This document shows positions 6,575 to 16,294 of a stretch of DNA of 35,750 nt, piece by piece. Source of the DNA: Persephonella sp. (GTDB lineage: Bacteria; Aquificota; Aquificia; Aquificales; Hydrogenothermaceae); NCBI RefSeq assembly GCF_027023985.1, contig NZ_JALVTW010000018.1, positions 1 through 35,750 of the forward strand, written 5' to 3'. Made by a program: the position numbers and the translations under genes. Under the pieces are notes generated by a model, which was not told where the DNA came from, searched no databases, and saw nothing but the letters and a program-made list of their open reading frames with translations. Within the stretch, counting starts at the first letter, position 1. Every line of letters starts with the position of its first letter.

Positions 6575-8096
6575 TTTTCTTGCTCCAGGCAATTTTTATT
6601 AAAGCAATTCCAAAAACAAGGACAAATAGTATGAATCCTCTTGCTATCCAAATTCCTGTGTTTGATTGGGTAAGTTTATCTGGTAGTTTTTCAACAGCCC
6701 AAAAACTAAGTATTATCAGGAGTAATCCAGGTGCAATATATTTCATAATATAGTAAAAAATATCAGGAATTTTTATATCATTGTCTCTGGTCAATTCCTG
6801 CCATGCTTTTTTTGAATCATAAATCCAGAAGAATAAAACAGCTTCCAGAAGGGCAAAAATTACAAGACCAAATGTTCCTACCCAAAAATCAAGTTCATCA
6901 AGGGCACCTTTTATAAAAATAGGAATATGTGATGTTATAAATAAAAACACTCCTAAGGAAAACACAGCCTTTTGTCTTGAAAATCCCAGTTCATCTTCCA
7001 GAAATGCTATTGCAGGCTGACTAAGGGCAATAGAGGATGTAATACCAGCAAAGAAAAGCAGTAAGAACCATATAAAGCTGAAAAACTGGCCAAAAGGTAT
7101 ATTAGCAAAAATTGCTGGTAAACTCATAAAACCAAGGTCAAAAGCTCCTTTACTTGCAATAAGCTGTGTTCCTGCTATTCCAAAGAATATAACAGATGCA
7201 GTAATTGCAATAGAGCCTCCCAGAATAACCTCAGCAAACTCGTTAACAGATGCACCAGCAAGACCATTAAGGGCAATATCATCCTTAGGTTTTATGTATG
7301 ATGCATAAGTTAGGATTGCCCCAAATCCAACACTAAGAGTAAAAAACACCTGTCCTGCAGCTGCAAGCCATACTTTAGGATTTAACAATGCTGAGAAATC
7401 AGGATTCCATAGAAATCCAAGACCATCCAAAAAATTTCTTCCATCTGGAGAAGTCAGTGTAAATACTCTAATCATCAGAATAATCGCCATAATAAAGATT
7501 GCAGGCATTGCAAATTTGGCAACTTTCTCAATACCTGCACTAACTCCCCTATATAGAATATAAAGGTTCATAAGAAGGGTAATAACAAAGATTATATAGG
7601 TTTCTATAGGAGGTGTTAGAAAAATTGAGCTTTTAGAGTTTAGACCTATTTCCTGAACAAGAAAATTTTCAAAGGGCTTTAAATAATTCTCCACATTGCC
7701 ATCTATAGGTGTTGAAGGCATTTTTCCAAGCAAACTGGAAATACTATATAGCAATGTCCATGATTCTATATATGTGTAATAAACCACTACAACTAAAGGA
7801 ATTAAAATTCCCAAAAGTCCCAAATATTTTGCAATTGGATTTTTCCACAAATAGTTAAAAACTGCCACCGCTGTTCCGTGCCCTTTTGCTCCTCCATATC
7901 TTCCCAATGCCCACTCTATCCATAGAAGTGGTATTCCCAGCAAAAGCAAAGAAATCATATATGGAATCATAAAAGCACCACCACCATTATCAGCAGCCTG
8001 AACAGGAAATCTCAAAAAATTCCCAAGACCTATAGCATTTCCGGCAACAGCAAGAATAAGTCCTATCCTACTGCCCCAATGTTCTCTTTTTATCAT
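6555..8096 (-). CDS. Sodium-dependent neurotransmitter-symporter-family (NSS/SNF) transporter
   Basis: A 513-residue polytopic membrane protein with about 11-12 hydrophobic helices. The N-terminus carries the family signature HWGSRIGLILAVAGNAIGLG then NFLRFP, the unwound TM1 that binds sodium and substrate in LeuT, followed by NGGGAFMIPY and IEWALGRYGG. The central SVGFGAILTYASY matches the TM6 region, and SSIALSQPAIAFLEDELG the TM8 region. Bacterial NSS members import amino acids with sodium; the substrate cannot be read here. The gene is first in a minus-strand run and overlaps the start of a 43-codon partner gene. It diverges from hemA with about 100 bases between. Confidence 0.92.
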   Translation of the reverse strand: MIKREHWGSRIGLILAVAGNAIGLGNFLRFPVQAADNGGGAFMIPYMISLLLLGIPLLWIEWALGRYGGAKGHGTAVAVFNYLWKNPIAKYLGLLGILIPLVVVVYYTYIESWTLLYSISSLLGKMPSTPIDGNVENYLKPFENFLVQEIGLNSKSSIFLTPPIETYIIFVITLLMNLYILYRGVSAGIEKVAKFAMPAIFIMAIILMIRVFTLTSPDGRNFLDGLGFLWNPDFSALLNPKVWLAAAGQVFFTLSVGFGAILTYASYIKPKDDIALNGLAGASVNEFAEVILGGSIAITASVIFFGIAGTQLIASKGAFDLGFMSLPAIFANIPFGQFFSFIWFLLLFFAGITSSIALSQPAIAFLEDELGFSRQKAVFSLGVFLFITSHIPIFIKGALDELDFWVGTFGLVIFALLEAVLFFWIYDSKKAWQELTRDNDIKIPDIFYYIMKYIAPGLLLIILSFWAVEKLPDKLTQSNTGIWIARGFILFVLVFGIALIKIAWSKKNERTSA

Positions 8097-8197
8097 TTTG
8101 CCCCCATATTTTTGTTTTGTTGATTAGTATCAAAAACAAAGCATATTATATATAATAACTTATTATAGGTATGGACAATAATTACTTAGGGATTTAA
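8097..8197. promoter_or_regulatory. Divergent promoter region between NSS transporter and hemA
   Basis: A 101-base very AT-rich interval that must drive both hemA (plus) and the transporter run (minus). On the plus strand, TTGATT (8120-8125) and TATTAT (8144-8149) form a sigma-70-like pair with 18 bases between, and a second TATAAT lies at 8151-8156. On the minus strand, TATAAT can be read from 8150 to 8145. These are consensus matches in AT-rich DNA, so they are weak evidence. Confidence 0.35.
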
Positions 8198-9523
8198 ATG
8201 GAAATTTTCGCAACAGGTTTAAACTACAAAACTGCTCCAGTTGAAATAAGGGAAAAGTTAGCCATCACAGAGGATATGTATCCTGAAATCCTATCAAAAC
8301 TAAACCAAATTCCAACAATTTATGAAAGTTGCATCTTATCTACATGTAACAGAGTTGAGATTTATGGAATAACTGATGATATACAGAACTCTTTTAATGA
8401 AATTCTTAAAATACTTTCATCATATTCAGGAATAAAAATTGATGAACTAAAAAAGTATGTATTTCTATACATAGATAAAGAAGCGATCAAACATATATTC
8501 AGTGTTTCTTCCAGCATAGACTCCATGGTAATTGGAGAGCCTCAAATTGTATGCCAGTTTAAAGATGCATTCTCAAAATCTAGAGAACAGAAAACAGTTA
8601 AACATATAATGACAAGACTTTTTGATAAAGCAATGAATGTTTCCAAAAAAATCAGAACTTCAACAGGCATAAGCAAAAGGGCTGTCTCAATAAGCTATGC
8701 TGCAATTGAACTTGCAAAAAAAATATTCGGAGATTTATCAGACAAAAATGTTCTTCTCCTTGGTGCCGGAGAAATGGCTGAGCTTGCTGCGAGACATCTG
8801 GCATCTTCAGGGGTAAAACATATTTTTGTATCAAACAGAACATTTGAAAAAGCCGTCCAACTGGCAGATGAGTTCGGCGGTTCAGCAATAAGATTTAACA
8901 AATTGTTTGAATTTCTCCCTGAAGCAGACATAATCATTGTCTCAACAGGTGCAAAAGAGCCTATTCTCAGGAAAGAGCATTTCAAATCCATTGAAAAACA
9001 AAGACACGGGAAACCTGTGTTCATCATAGATATATCTGTCCCAAGAAATGTAGCAGACGACGTAAATGAACTGGAAAATGTATTTTTATACAACATAGAT
9101 GACCTTAAAACAGTAGTAGATAAAAACCTGGAAGAAAGAAAAATCGCCGCAGAAAGTGCAAAACTCCTTATTGAAGAAGAGGTGACCAAGTTTGATAAAT
9201 GGTTAAAACAACTGAAGGTAAATCCTGTTATATCAAAGGTCAGAAACTATGCAGATGAAATTAGAGAAGCACAGCTTGAAAGATTATTTAGGGATATGCC
9301 ATATCTAAATGAAAAGGAAAGAGAAAATATAGACCTCGCTGTCAGGGCTATAATCAACAAACTTCTCCATCGTCCAACAATGTATATAAAAGACAAAGCC
9401 ACTAAAGAAAACAGCGAACTGTATGTAGAGATATTTGAAGATATGTTTAGTTCAAGATGGGATTTAAGAAGAAAACATACAAACAAGACACCTTCTAAGA
9501 AAGGAAAAGGCAGTGAAAAATAA
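8198..9523 (+). CDS. hemA: Glutamyl-tRNA reductase
   Basis: A 441-residue enzyme that reduces glutamyl-tRNA(Glu) to glutamate-1-semialdehyde with NADPH, the first step of the C5 route to tetrapyrroles. The catalytic domain shows [15 protein letters not shown] at the N-terminus and the nucleophile Cys50 in [10 protein letters not shown]. The NADPH-binding domain follows, with [15 protein letters not shown] and the [10 protein letters not shown] strand. The C-terminal helical dimerisation domain contains [12 protein letters not shown]. Length is normal. The last 11 bases overlap the start of the lptC-like gene. HemJ, a late haem-pathway enzyme, is encoded elsewhere in the window. Confidence 0.96.
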   Translation: MEIFATGLNYKTAPVEIREKLAITEDMYPEILSKLNQIPTIYESCILSTCNRVEIYGITDDIQNSFNEILKILSSYSGIKIDELKKYVFLYIDKEAIKHIFSVSSSIDSMVIGEPQIVCQFKDAFSKSREQKTVKHIMTRLFDKAMNVSKKIRTSTGISKRAVSISYAAIELAKKIFGDLSDKNVLLLGAGEMAELAARHLASSGVKHIFVSNRTFEKAVQLADEFGGSAIRFNKLFEFLPEADIIIVSTGAKEPILRKEHFKSIEKQRHGKPVFIIDISVPRNVADDVNELENVFLYNIDDLKTVVDKNLEERKIAAESAKLLIEEEVTKFDKWLKQLKVNPVISKVRNYADEIREAQLERLFRDMPYLNEKERENIDLAVRAIINKLLHRPTMYIKDKATKENSELYVEIFEDMFSSRWDLRRKHTNKTPSKKGKGSEK

Positions 9524-10025
9524 GATACTGCTTTATGTTGCTGTATTCTTTCTTATTTTAATTTTGTTTTCCCAGATAACCCAAATATTCACAGGAATAG
9601 AAATATCAAAGCTAAAACCTGTGCAAGGAAAAATAGAAAACTTTACCTTAGTCGGTGTTAATTCAGACAGATATATCTTAAAAGGTAAAAGTATGTTAGA
9701 ACTTCAGAATAGAATACTAATAGATAATTTCAATCTTAAATACATAAAAAATAATGAAACTATCTTTATTAATTCAGAGCAAGCTACATATCACAAAAGG
9801 AAAAATTTCCTGGATTTATTTAAGAATGTTAAAATAACAACAGGCAAAATGAAGTTATATACAGATAAGTTAAGAATTCTTGTTAATGAACGAAGAGCTT
9901 ATAATACAACAAAAGTAAAGCTTGTATCTGATAATATGGAAACCTTGGGAGAAAATATTTTTATAAATTTAAAACAGGAAAATATGAAACTTGAAAATGT
10001 AAAAACCATATACAGAGGTTCTTAA
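9513..10025 (+). CDS. lptC: LptC-like LPS export protein
   Basis: A 170-residue protein starting with GTG inside the hemA 3' end. One N-terminal membrane helix (about 5-23) anchors a periplasmic beta-rich domain with repeated short strands ([20 protein letters not shown], then [24 protein letters not shown] and [15 protein letters not shown]). This fits LptC, the inner-membrane-anchored half of the periplasmic bridge that receives lipopolysaccharide from LptB2FG and passes it to LptA. The very next gene is LptA-like, which strongly supports the call. LptC sequences diverge widely, so similarity alone would be weak. The lptF/G permease is nearby at 12724-13743 on the other strand. Confidence 0.75.
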   Translation: MKNKILLYVAVFFLILILFSQITQIFTGIEISKLKPVQGKIENFTLVGVNSDRYILKGKSMLELQNRILIDNFNLKYIKNNETIFINSEQATYHKRKNFLDLFKNVKITTGKMKLYTDKLRILVNERRAYNTTKVKLVSDNMETLGENIFINLKQENMKLENVKTIYRGS

Positions 10026-10027
10026 GT

Positions 10028-10498
10028 ATGCTAAGACTTCTTATAACTTTTTTGCTAATAACCGGAACAATATATGCAGAAACAACAGGAAAAAAACAAA
10101 TACCTATTGTTATAGAAGCTGATACTTTAAACTATTCTAAAAAAGACAATCTACTTATATATAAAGGAAATGTTGTCGTTAAAAAAGAAGATTTTGTTCT
10201 ACACTCAGACATGTTAAAAATACTCCTTGACCAGAAAGGAGATATAAACCGAATAATAGCTATAGGACATGTTCATTTTAAAAAAGGAAATAGAACAGGA
10301 AAAAGTGATAAAGCAGAATATTTTAAGGATAAAAACTACATAATACTAACAGGCAATGCACAACTACAGCAAAATAATAACATAATAGAAGGGGAGAAAA
10401 TCATATATTATCTTGATACAGAAAAAGCAGAGGTTGTCGGTCAAAAGAAAAGAGTTAGAACCATATTCTTCCCTAAAGAAGAACAAGGGGAGAAATAA
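10028..10498 (+). CDS. lptA: LptA/OstA-domain periplasmic LPS carrier
   Basis: A 156-residue protein with a signal peptide (MLRLLITFLLITGTIYA, cleaved before ETTGK) and an OstA/LptA fold. Visible motifs are IVIEADTLNYSKKDNLLIYK then GNVVV, HSDMLKILLDQKG, GHVHFKKGNRTGKSDKAEYF and LTGNAQLQQNNNIIEGEKII. The repeating A-D-x-L-x-Y and G-N-V pattern is the hallmark of these beta-jellyroll LPS carriers. LptA bridges LptC to the outer-membrane LptD. It sits two bases after the lptC-like gene, so the pair is co-translated. An lptB gene, the usual next neighbour, is absent here. Confidence 0.85.
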   Translation: MLRLLITFLLITGTIYAETTGKKQIPIVIEADTLNYSKKDNLLIYKGNVVVKKEDFVLHSDMLKILLDQKGDINRIIAIGHVHFKKGNRTGKSDKAEYFKDKNYIILTGNAQLQQNNNIIEGEKIIYYLDTEKAEVVGQKKRVRTIFFPKEEQGEK

Positions 10499-10500
10499 CC

Positions 10501-11424
10501 ATGACATATTTAGAGTTTTTCGGTCTAAAAGAAGACCCTTTTAAAATAACGCCAGACCATAAATATTTTTATCCTTCCAGAGCCCATAGAATAGCCGATG
10601 ATTTGCTTAAATATGTAGTTAAACATGGTGAGGGTTTTTGTGTTATTACAGGAGAACCGGGAACAGGAAAAACAACAGTTATAAGAAAATTCATCAGTTC
10701 ACTGAAAGACAATATTATATATGCCCTTATACTGACACCTAATTTACAGCCTGATGAGTTTCTAAAAGTTGTCTTTGAAGACTTAGGAATTCAGATTGAA
10801 GCAGATTCAAAACATGAACTTCTAAAAAAATTCAGGGATTTTCTTGAAGAAAAAGTAAAAGAGGGCAAAAAAGTAATGATTATTGTTGATGAAGCCCAAA
10901 ATCTTCCTGTTGAAACGCTGGAAGAACTGAGACTTCTTTCTAATCTGGAAACAGAAAATGAAAAACTTGTTCAGATAATACTTCTGGGACAGCCTGAGCT
11001 TGATAAAAAATTAAAACTGCCTGAACTAAGACAGTTAAATCAGCGAATAACAAACAAAATAAAACTATTTCCGTTATCTGAGGATGAAACATTCAGGTAT
11101 ATATATCACCGTCTCGCAATAGCAGGTAAAGGAAACATTAGATTTGAAGATAAAGCAGTTAAAAAAATACATAAATACTCAAAAGGTATCCCAAGATTAA
11201 TAAACATACTTGCTTCCCGTTCATTAATGTCTGCATTTATGTTAGGTTCATTTGTTGTTAAACCTGAAAATGTAGATGCAGCAAAAGAAACCCTTAATCC
11301 TGATATGGTGGGAAGTGATTCAATAGACCTATTTACCAGAAACAAAATCATCATATACTCGTTGATAATTGCCAACGTTATAGGTATTATGTATTTAGTT
11401 TATAAACTGTTTATTGAGGGATGA
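10501..11424 (+). CDS. ExeA/GspA-like AAA ATPase with C-terminal membrane helix
   Basis: A 307-residue ATPase opening MTYLEFFGLKEDPFKITPDH, the usual start of the ExeA/GspA group (also seen in TniB relatives). The Walker A is GEPGTGKTT (51-59), Walker B is VMIIVDEAQ (125-133), and a sensor-like segment IILLGQPELDKKL follows. A hydrophobic helix near residues 285-304 (IIIYSLIIANVIGIMYLVYK) could tether it to the inner membrane. ExeA helps place the type II secretin in the cell wall in Aeromonas. Here it lies in an LPS-export operon, two bases after lptA, with aroA abutting. It lacks the ABC signature LSGGQ, so it is not LptB. Its role here is unknown; envelope assembly is an inference. Confidence 0.85.
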   Translation: MTYLEFFGLKEDPFKITPDHKYFYPSRAHRIADDLLKYVVKHGEGFCVITGEPGTGKTTVIRKFISSLKDNIIYALILTPNLQPDEFLKVVFEDLGIQIEADSKHELLKKFRDFLEEKVKEGKKVMIIVDEAQNLPVETLEELRLLSNLETENEKLVQIILLGQPELDKKLKLPELRQLNQRITNKIKLFPLSEDETFRYIYHRLAIAGKGNIRFEDKAVKKIHKYSKGIPRLINILASRSLMSAFMLGSFVVKPENVDAAKETLNPDMVGSDSIDLFTRNKIIIYSLIIANVIGIMYLVYKLFIEG

Positions 11425-12723
11425 ATGGAAAAAGAAATAAAAAAAGTAAAATCAATTAAAGGAACATTAAGAGTTCCTTCTGATAAATCCATTTCCCACA
11501 GAGCAATAATAATCACATCCCTTGCAGACGGAATAAGCACTGTTAAAAATTTCCTCAGGGCAGGGGACACATTAACAACCCTTAGCGTATACAGAAAATT
11601 AGGTGTAAAAATAGAAGATGAAAATCAGGTTTTAAAAGTTCATGGAAAAGGATTAAAAGGGCTTACTGAACCTGATGATATTCTTGATATGGGTAATTCA
11701 GGAACAACAACAAGGCTGACTATGGGCGTTCTTGCAGGGCAGGATTTGTTCGCAGTTATGACAGGGGATGATAGCCTTAGGAAAAGACCTATGGGAAGGG
11801 TTATAAAACCTTTATCAGAAATGAATGCAATTTTGTATGGAAGAAATAATAATAATCTTCTCCCTGTTGCAGTAAAAGGAAATAGATTGAAAGGAATATA
11901 CTTCTTTAATGAAAAAGCAAGTGCCCAGGTAAAGTCTGCCCTTTTGCTTGCAGGACTTAACTCTGAAGGAGAAACTATCGTTGAAGAACCTGTAAAATCA
12001 AGAGACCATACAGAAAAAATGCTTATCTCAATGGGGGCAGATATAAAAATAGATGAAGACAGCACCTATAAAGTCAGTATAAAGTCCGGAAAATCTTTAT
12101 CCCCGATAGAAATAGATGTTCCTGCAGATCCTTCTTCAGCTGCATTTTTTGCTGCTGCTGCAGTGATTGTTCCCGATTCTGAGCTTACTCTAAAAGATAT
12201 CTTAATTAATCCCACAAGGGACGGATTTTTCAGAAAACTAAAGGAAATGGGAGCAGATATAGAATACACAAATATAAGAGAAAAGGCCGGAGAACAGGTT
12301 GCAGATATAATAGTCAGATACTCTCCTGACCTGAAAGGAATAGAGATTAAAAAAGAAGATATTGCCTCAATGGTTGATGAGATTCCTGTCCTTGCAATAG
12401 TAGCAACACAGGCAGAAGGAGAAACAATCATAACAGGTGCCGAGGAATTAAGGGTAAAAGAAAGTGACAGAATAAAAGCTGTGGTTGAGAATTTCAAAAG
12501 ACTTGAATTACAGATAGAAGAACTACCAGACGGTATGATTATCCGTGGCAAACAAAAAATAAAAGGTGGTATCGTAGATAGTTATAAAGACCACAGGATT
12601 GCCATGGCTTTCAGCATTTTAGGATTAATCTCTGAAAATGGTATTAAAATAAAAGATGCCGATTGTGCGTATATATCCTATCCTACATTTTATGAAGACC
12701 TGCAGTCTGTAATACACAAGTAA
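11425..12723 (+). CDS. aroA: 3-phosphoshikimate 1-carboxyvinyltransferase (EPSP synthase)
   Basis: A 432-residue, full-length EPSP synthase, joining phosphoenolpyruvate to shikimate-3-phosphate in the sixth step of aromatic amino acid synthesis. Signatures are GTLRVPSDKSISHRA near the N-terminus, MGNSGTTTRLTMGVLAG, RKRPMGRVIKPL, KSALLLAGL, DPSSAAFFAAAA, and the C-terminal ELRVKESDRIKAV with DHRIAMAF. The RPMGRVIKPL form resembles class II enzymes. The ATG directly follows the TGA of the ATPase gene. The stop directly abuts the stop of the convergent lptF/G gene, leaving no room for a terminator. Confidence 0.97.
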   Translation: MEKEIKKVKSIKGTLRVPSDKSISHRAIIITSLADGISTVKNFLRAGDTLTTLSVYRKLGVKIEDENQVLKVHGKGLKGLTEPDDILDMGNSGTTTRLTMGVLAGQDLFAVMTGDDSLRKRPMGRVIKPLSEMNAILYGRNNNNLLPVAVKGNRLKGIYFFNEKASAQVKSALLLAGLNSEGETIVEEPVKSRDHTEKMLISMGADIKIDEDSTYKVSIKSGKSLSPIEIDVPADPSSAAFFAAAAVIVPDSELTLKDILINPTRDGFFRKLKEMGADIEYTNIREKAGEQVADIIVRYSPDLKGIEIKKEDIASMVDEIPVLAIVATQAEGETIITGAEELRVKESDRIKAVVENFKRLELQIEELPDGMIIRGKQKIKGGIVDSYKDHRIAMAFSILGLISENGIKIKDADCAYISYPTFYEDLQSVIHK

Positions 12724-13743
12724 TTATTTTTTCCTGTATAACCAGAAAAGTATAGCCCCAAAATAAGCTATAACGATAATTGCATAAACAGCAGGATTGA
12801 TACTGCCTTTCTGGATTAGCTTTATAAAATAAGTATTAAATGCCATATAAATAATTGAGATAATAACAACAATGCCAATTAAAGTATCTCTGCTCTTTTC
12901 AACCTGAATTCCCATCAAAAACCCAATGATCCCGATAAACAAAAATGGAATAGTAAACAAAATCCTATCCGTTAAAACTGCGATAGCCCTGTTCCTTTGC
13001 CCGTTATTTTTTTCTTTTATAATCTCAATCAGCTTTTCATTCTCCATATCTTCAAATTCATACTTTTTCATATAATCTACAGATAAATCGAAATCATACT
13101 TTTCAAACTTGAGCAGGTTAAAACCTTCCTGTGAAGGAATCTGTATATAGCCATTTTTTAGGATTATATGATTTCCTCTAAATGTCGCTTTTTTTGCAGA
13201 TATGCTCAGTCCACCATTTCCGTTATATATAAAGATATCTTCCATTGAGTTTTCATTTTTTTTGCCAACGTAAATAGTTAGCCTTTCTGAAAGTTTCATA
13301 AAGTTTTTTTCTGAAACAGAATCAAGTATATGTTGCTTAACATTAATTGTTATGAACTGTGCCCTTTCCCTGTTTGCATATGGCACAAGAAAAAGACTTA
13401 TAATACCTGCAAGTATCACAAAAACAATTGATAGCCATATAACAGGAGAAACAAGTTGCCCCCGGGAAACCCCTGAAGAATAAATCGCATATATTTCCCT
13501 ATTCTCCCGTAACGAATAACCAACTATAAGAGAAGCAATAAAAAATCCAAAAAATACCTGATATTTTAAAAATGAAAGATTTACAAAAAACAAAACCTGT
13601 AAAAATTTAAAAAGCCCTATATGATACAAAATAGATGGCAGGTGAAGAAGCTGGGAAGATACAATTACAATAGAAAAAAAACCAATAAGCAGTAAAAAGT
13701 TTTTTATCAGATTCCAGCTGATATAACGATATAGTATTTTCAT
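12724..13743 (-). CDS. LptF/LptG family LPS export permease (YjgP/YjgQ)
   Basis: A 339-residue inner-membrane protein with the LptF/G layout. Three helices fall in the first ~120 residues, then comes a periplasmic beta-jellyroll (about 130-250) and three helices at the C-terminus. The opening ILYRYISWNLIKNFLLLIGF, the coupling-helix region SLRENREIYAIYSSGVSRGQ and the RERAQF segment are typical. With LptB and a second permease it would extract lipopolysaccharide from the inner membrane and hand it to LptC. I cannot tell LptF from LptG. It converges on the lptC-lptA operon, its stop touching that of aroA. It is followed upstream by a SPOR-domain gene 19 bases away. Confidence 0.88.
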   Translation of the reverse strand: MKILYRYISWNLIKNFLLLIGFFSIVIVSSQLLHLPSILYHIGLFKFLQVLFFVNLSFLKYQVFFGFFIASLIVGYSLRENREIYAIYSSGVSRGQLVSPVIWLSIVFVILAGIISLFLVPYANRERAQFITINVKQHILDSVSEKNFMKLSERLTIYVGKKNENSMEDIFIYNGNGGLSISAKKATFRGNHIILKNGYIQIPSQEGFNLLKFEKYDFDLSVDYMKKYEFEDMENEKLIEIIKEKNNGQRNRAIAVLTDRILFTIPFLFIGIIGFLMGIQVEKSRDTLIGIVVIISIIYMAFNTYFIKLIQKGSINPAVYAIIVIAYFGAILFWLYRKK

Positions 13744-13762
13744 CTATAAGATTTTAGCATAA

Positions 13763-14557
13763 TTACAGCTTACGGACGAATCCCTTTGAAAGATTATGTT
13801 TCTTTTTAAATTGATAAGCCTCTTTCCTATTTTTAAAACTTCCTATTAAAACTTTATATAGTTTTCCTTCTTTGTGAATATAAACATTTGGAAGATTAAG
13901 CTTTTTCTTAAGTTTTTCAGCATTTGATAAAGAACTTAATGCTCCTATCTGTATGTAATAACCTGATGGAAGGTTTGAAACCACTACAGGTTTACCAGAA
14001 GTTTTTGTCTTTACCGGTGTCTTTTTAGCTACCTTTTCTGTTTTTTTAGCAATTTCTTTACTTTCTGTTTTTGCTTTTGCTGTTGTTGCTTTAGTATTTT
14101 CGGATTTTTTAGCTGTATTTTGTTTTGCTTCCTTCTTGACCTGTTTTGGAGTTTCCTGTTTTTTCTTTTCAGGTTTAACGGCTTTTACCTGGCTTGCTGT
14201 CTTTTCTTCTAATTTTTTAATTGCTTCCTCTGCTGTGGTTTCTGTCTTGTTTTCTTTCTTTACTTCCTGCTTTTGTTCTGCTTGGGATATATCGGCTTGA
14301 TTTTCTTTTACTTCTTGATTTTGTGCTGCCTGCTGAGTAGAAACAGGATTTACAGGTTTCTGGGTGTTTTCGGCCACAATATTAACTTCCGGCTCAGATA
14401 CAGTTTTATCTTTTCCTGAATACAGATAAACTCCTATGATAGCAAACACAATAACAATAAAAATTCCTGACAAAAATATTATTACTCTTTCTATCTTTTC
14501 CTGTCTATTTTTTACTTCTTCAATCCTCTTTATTGCATCTTTTAAATCCTGGTCCAT
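13763..14557 (-). CDS. SPOR-domain membrane protein (FtsN/DedD-like)
   Basis: A 264-residue bitopic protein. A short cytoplasmic N-terminus forms a charged helix and is followed by one membrane helix (about 25-47). A long low-complexity Lys/Glu/Ala/Gln/Thr stretch (about 60-190) spans the periplasm. The C-terminal SPOR domain (about 198-264) reads GYYIQIGALSSLSNAEKLKK, then LYKVLIGSFKNRKEA and KKHNLSKGFVRKL. SPOR domains bind peptidoglycan strands lacking stem peptides at division sites, so a septal role is likely. The linker is built of near-repeated K-K-x-E and A-K-T units, consistent with a flexible spacer. The ATG lies one base after the argS stop, implying co-translation with argS. Confidence 0.88.
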   Translation of the reverse strand: MDQDLKDAIKRIEEVKNRQEKIERVIIFLSGIFIVIVFAIIGVYLYSGKDKTVSEPEVNIVAENTQKPVNPVSTQQAAQNQEVKENQADISQAEQKQEVKKENKTETTAEEAIKKLEEKTASQVKAVKPEKKKQETPKQVKKEAKQNTAKKSENTKATTAKAKTESKEIAKKTEKVAKKTPVKTKTSGKPVVVSNLPSGYYIQIGALSSLSNAEKLKKKLNLPNVYIHKEGKLYKVLIGSFKNRKEAYQFKKKHNLSKGFVRKL

Positions 14558-14558
14558 T

Positions 14559-16220
14559 TTACATCCTCTCTACAGGAGTTATTCCCATTAGCTTAAAAAG
14601 TGTTCTAAGGGCTTCCCTAATAGCTTTTAAAAGATACAGTCTTGCCCTCATTAAATTTTCGTCATCACCAATTAAAAACTTAAAGTTGTTGTAATAGTAA
14701 TGGAACTGGGATGCAAGTTCATAGGTTATCTGTGTTAGCTTATGGGGTTGCTGTTTAATAGCTGCTTCTCTGATTAAATCCGGTATAAAGGCAAGGTCTT
14801 TTATTAATGCCCTTTCTGTCTCTTCTTTTAGAAGGGATATATCTGCTTCAAAATCTTTTTCAGGGTCAAGTCCAAATCTTTCTTTTGCCTCCCTGAAGAC
14901 ACTGCAAATTCTTGCGTGGGCATACTGGACATAATAGACAGGGTTTTCTGATGATTTTTTTAAGGCAAGGTCTATATCAAAATTCAGGTGTGTATTACTG
15001 TCTTTGGTTAGGAAGAAATATATAACAGCATCTTTGCCTACTTCGTTTATTAGGTCTTTCAGGGTTACAAACTCACCTGCCCTTTTGGACATTTTGACTT
15101 CTTTGCCTTCTTTGAACAGCTTAACAAGCTGAATGAAAATCACCCTTAACCAGTCATCTGGCACACCAAAGGCTTTAACCGCAGCTTTTAGCCTTGGGAA
15201 ATATCCGTGATGGTCTGCACCCCAAACATTCAGGGCAAAATCATATCCCCTCTGGAATTTATCATAATGATAGGCTATATCTGCTGCAAAGTATGTATAT
15301 GAACCATCTGATTTTATAATAACCCTGTCTTTGTCATCTCCATAAATGGAGGTTTTTACCCATACTGCACCTTCCTTTTCATAAATAAGACCCTTTTCTT
15401 TCAGAAAGTTAATAGCCTCGTCTACTTTTCCGGAGGTATAAAGCTTTTTCTCACTGAACCATATATCAAATTCAACACCAAACTCTTTAAGGTCATTTTT
15501 TATTTTCTCTAAAAGCATCTCTTTGGCAAACTCTGCACAAAAATCTATAGCCTGCTGCTTATCAACAAAAGAGAGTATTTTTTCCCTTTCGTATTTATAT
15601 AGATGCTGTGCTATCTCTTTTATATACTCCCCGTGATATCCATCTTCCGGGAATGGATAATCAGGTTCTTCTATCTGGCGAAATCTTGCATATACAGACT
15701 CACCTAATTTTTTAATCTGGTTGCCGGCATCATTTATATAAAATTCCCTATCTACTTTATAGCCAATATACTCAAACAGATTTGATTGAACATTTCCTAC
15801 AACTGCTCCTCTACCGTGTCCAAGATGGAGAGGTCCTGTTGGATTTGCACTTACGAACTCAACATTTACCCGGCCAAGATTTTTTTCCTTAGCGGCTCCG
15901 TAATTGTCCTTTTCTTTTAATATCGTTTCTAAAACTTTTTTGTAATATTCCTGTGATAAGAACAGATTTATAAATCCGGCTCCGGCAACTTCAACTTTTG
16001 AAAATTCCGGCAGCTTCTCCAGAATTTCTTTAATCTGATTTGCTATATCCAGAGGCTTTTTCTTCAGAGTTTTTGTAAGTAAAAAGGCAACATTTATTGA
16101 AAGGTCTCCAAATTTGTCTTCCTTTGGAATATCAATTTTTATTTTATCAGCAACTTCTTTAACCTGTGGTATTTCTTTTTCTAATGTGGTCAATATTTTC
16201 TCTTTAAGCTCCTGTTTCAT
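14559..16220 (-). CDS. argS: Arginyl-tRNA synthetase
   Basis: A 553-residue class I synthetase charging tRNA(Arg). Order of features: the N-terminal additional domain ([26 protein letters not shown]), the HIGH motif as HLGH (132-135) within [58 protein letters not shown] (376-380), then the helical anticodon-binding domain ending [12 protein letters not shown]. Length is normal for bacterial ArgS. It is the first gene of a minus-strand unit that continues into the SPOR and lptF/G genes. It diverges from pyrG with 74 bases between starts. Confidence 0.97.
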   Translation of the reverse strand: MKQELKEKILTTLEKEIPQVKEVADKIKIDIPKEDKFGDLSINVAFLLTKTLKKKPLDIANQIKEILEKLPEFSKVEVAGAGFINLFLSQEYYKKVLETILKEKDNYGAAKEKNLGRVNVEFVSANPTGPLHLGHGRGAVVGNVQSNLFEYIGYKVDREFYINDAGNQIKKLGESVYARFRQIEEPDYPFPEDGYHGEYIKEIAQHLYKYEREKILSFVDKQQAIDFCAEFAKEMLLEKIKNDLKEFGVEFDIWFSEKKLYTSGKVDEAINFLKEKGLIYEKEGAVWVKTSIYGDDKDRVIIKSDGSYTYFAADIAYHYDKFQRGYDFALNVWGADHHGYFPRLKAAVKAFGVPDDWLRVIFIQLVKLFKEGKEVKMSKRAGEFVTLKDLINEVGKDAVIYFFLTKDSNTHLNFDIDLALKKSSENPVYYVQYAHARICSVFREAKERFGLDPEKDFEADISLLKEETERALIKDLAFIPDLIREAAIKQQPHKLTQITYELASQFHYYYNNFKFLIGDDENLMRARLYLLKAIREALRTLFKLMGITPVERM

Positions 16221-16282
16221 TTTTCTCCTTCTTCAGTTTTTTAATTTATTTTACAATAATAAGGTTGCCTAAAATAACACAA

Positions 16283-16290
16283 AGAGGTGG
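16283..16290 (+). promoter_or_regulatory. Ribosome binding site that sets the pyrG start
   Basis: AGAGGTGG lies 4-6 bases before the GTG at 16295. A longer frame opens with TTG at 16265, upstream of this site, but would add ten residues that do not belong to the CTP synthase N-terminus. The site therefore supports the GTG. Confidence 0.75.
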
Positions 16291-16294
16291 GAAA

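Noticed and set aside
8695-9189. 164-codon minus-strand frame inside hemA
   Set aside because: It is antisense to a well-supported hemA with all its motifs; serine/alanine-rich composition is typical of a shadow frame.
10501-11424. Possibility that the ATPase after lptA is LptB
   Set aside because: It has AAA/ExeA motifs and a C-terminal membrane helix, and lacks the ABC signature and Q-loop arrangement.
11640-12551. Two adjacent minus-strand frames (141 and 161 codons) inside aroA
   Set aside because: Both are antisense to conserved EPSP synthase motifs and rich in Ser/Ile/Pro, as expected for the complement of a coding frame.
13763-14557. Lysine/alanine-rich region of the SPOR protein as a DNA repeat array
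   Set aside because: The low complexity is at protein level with varied codons; it is a normal flexible periplasmic linker, not a nucleotide repeat.
16265-16294. TTG-initiated extension of pyrG
   Set aside because: The ten extra residues precede the invariant CTP synthase N-terminus and lie over the ribosome site for the GTG at 16295.
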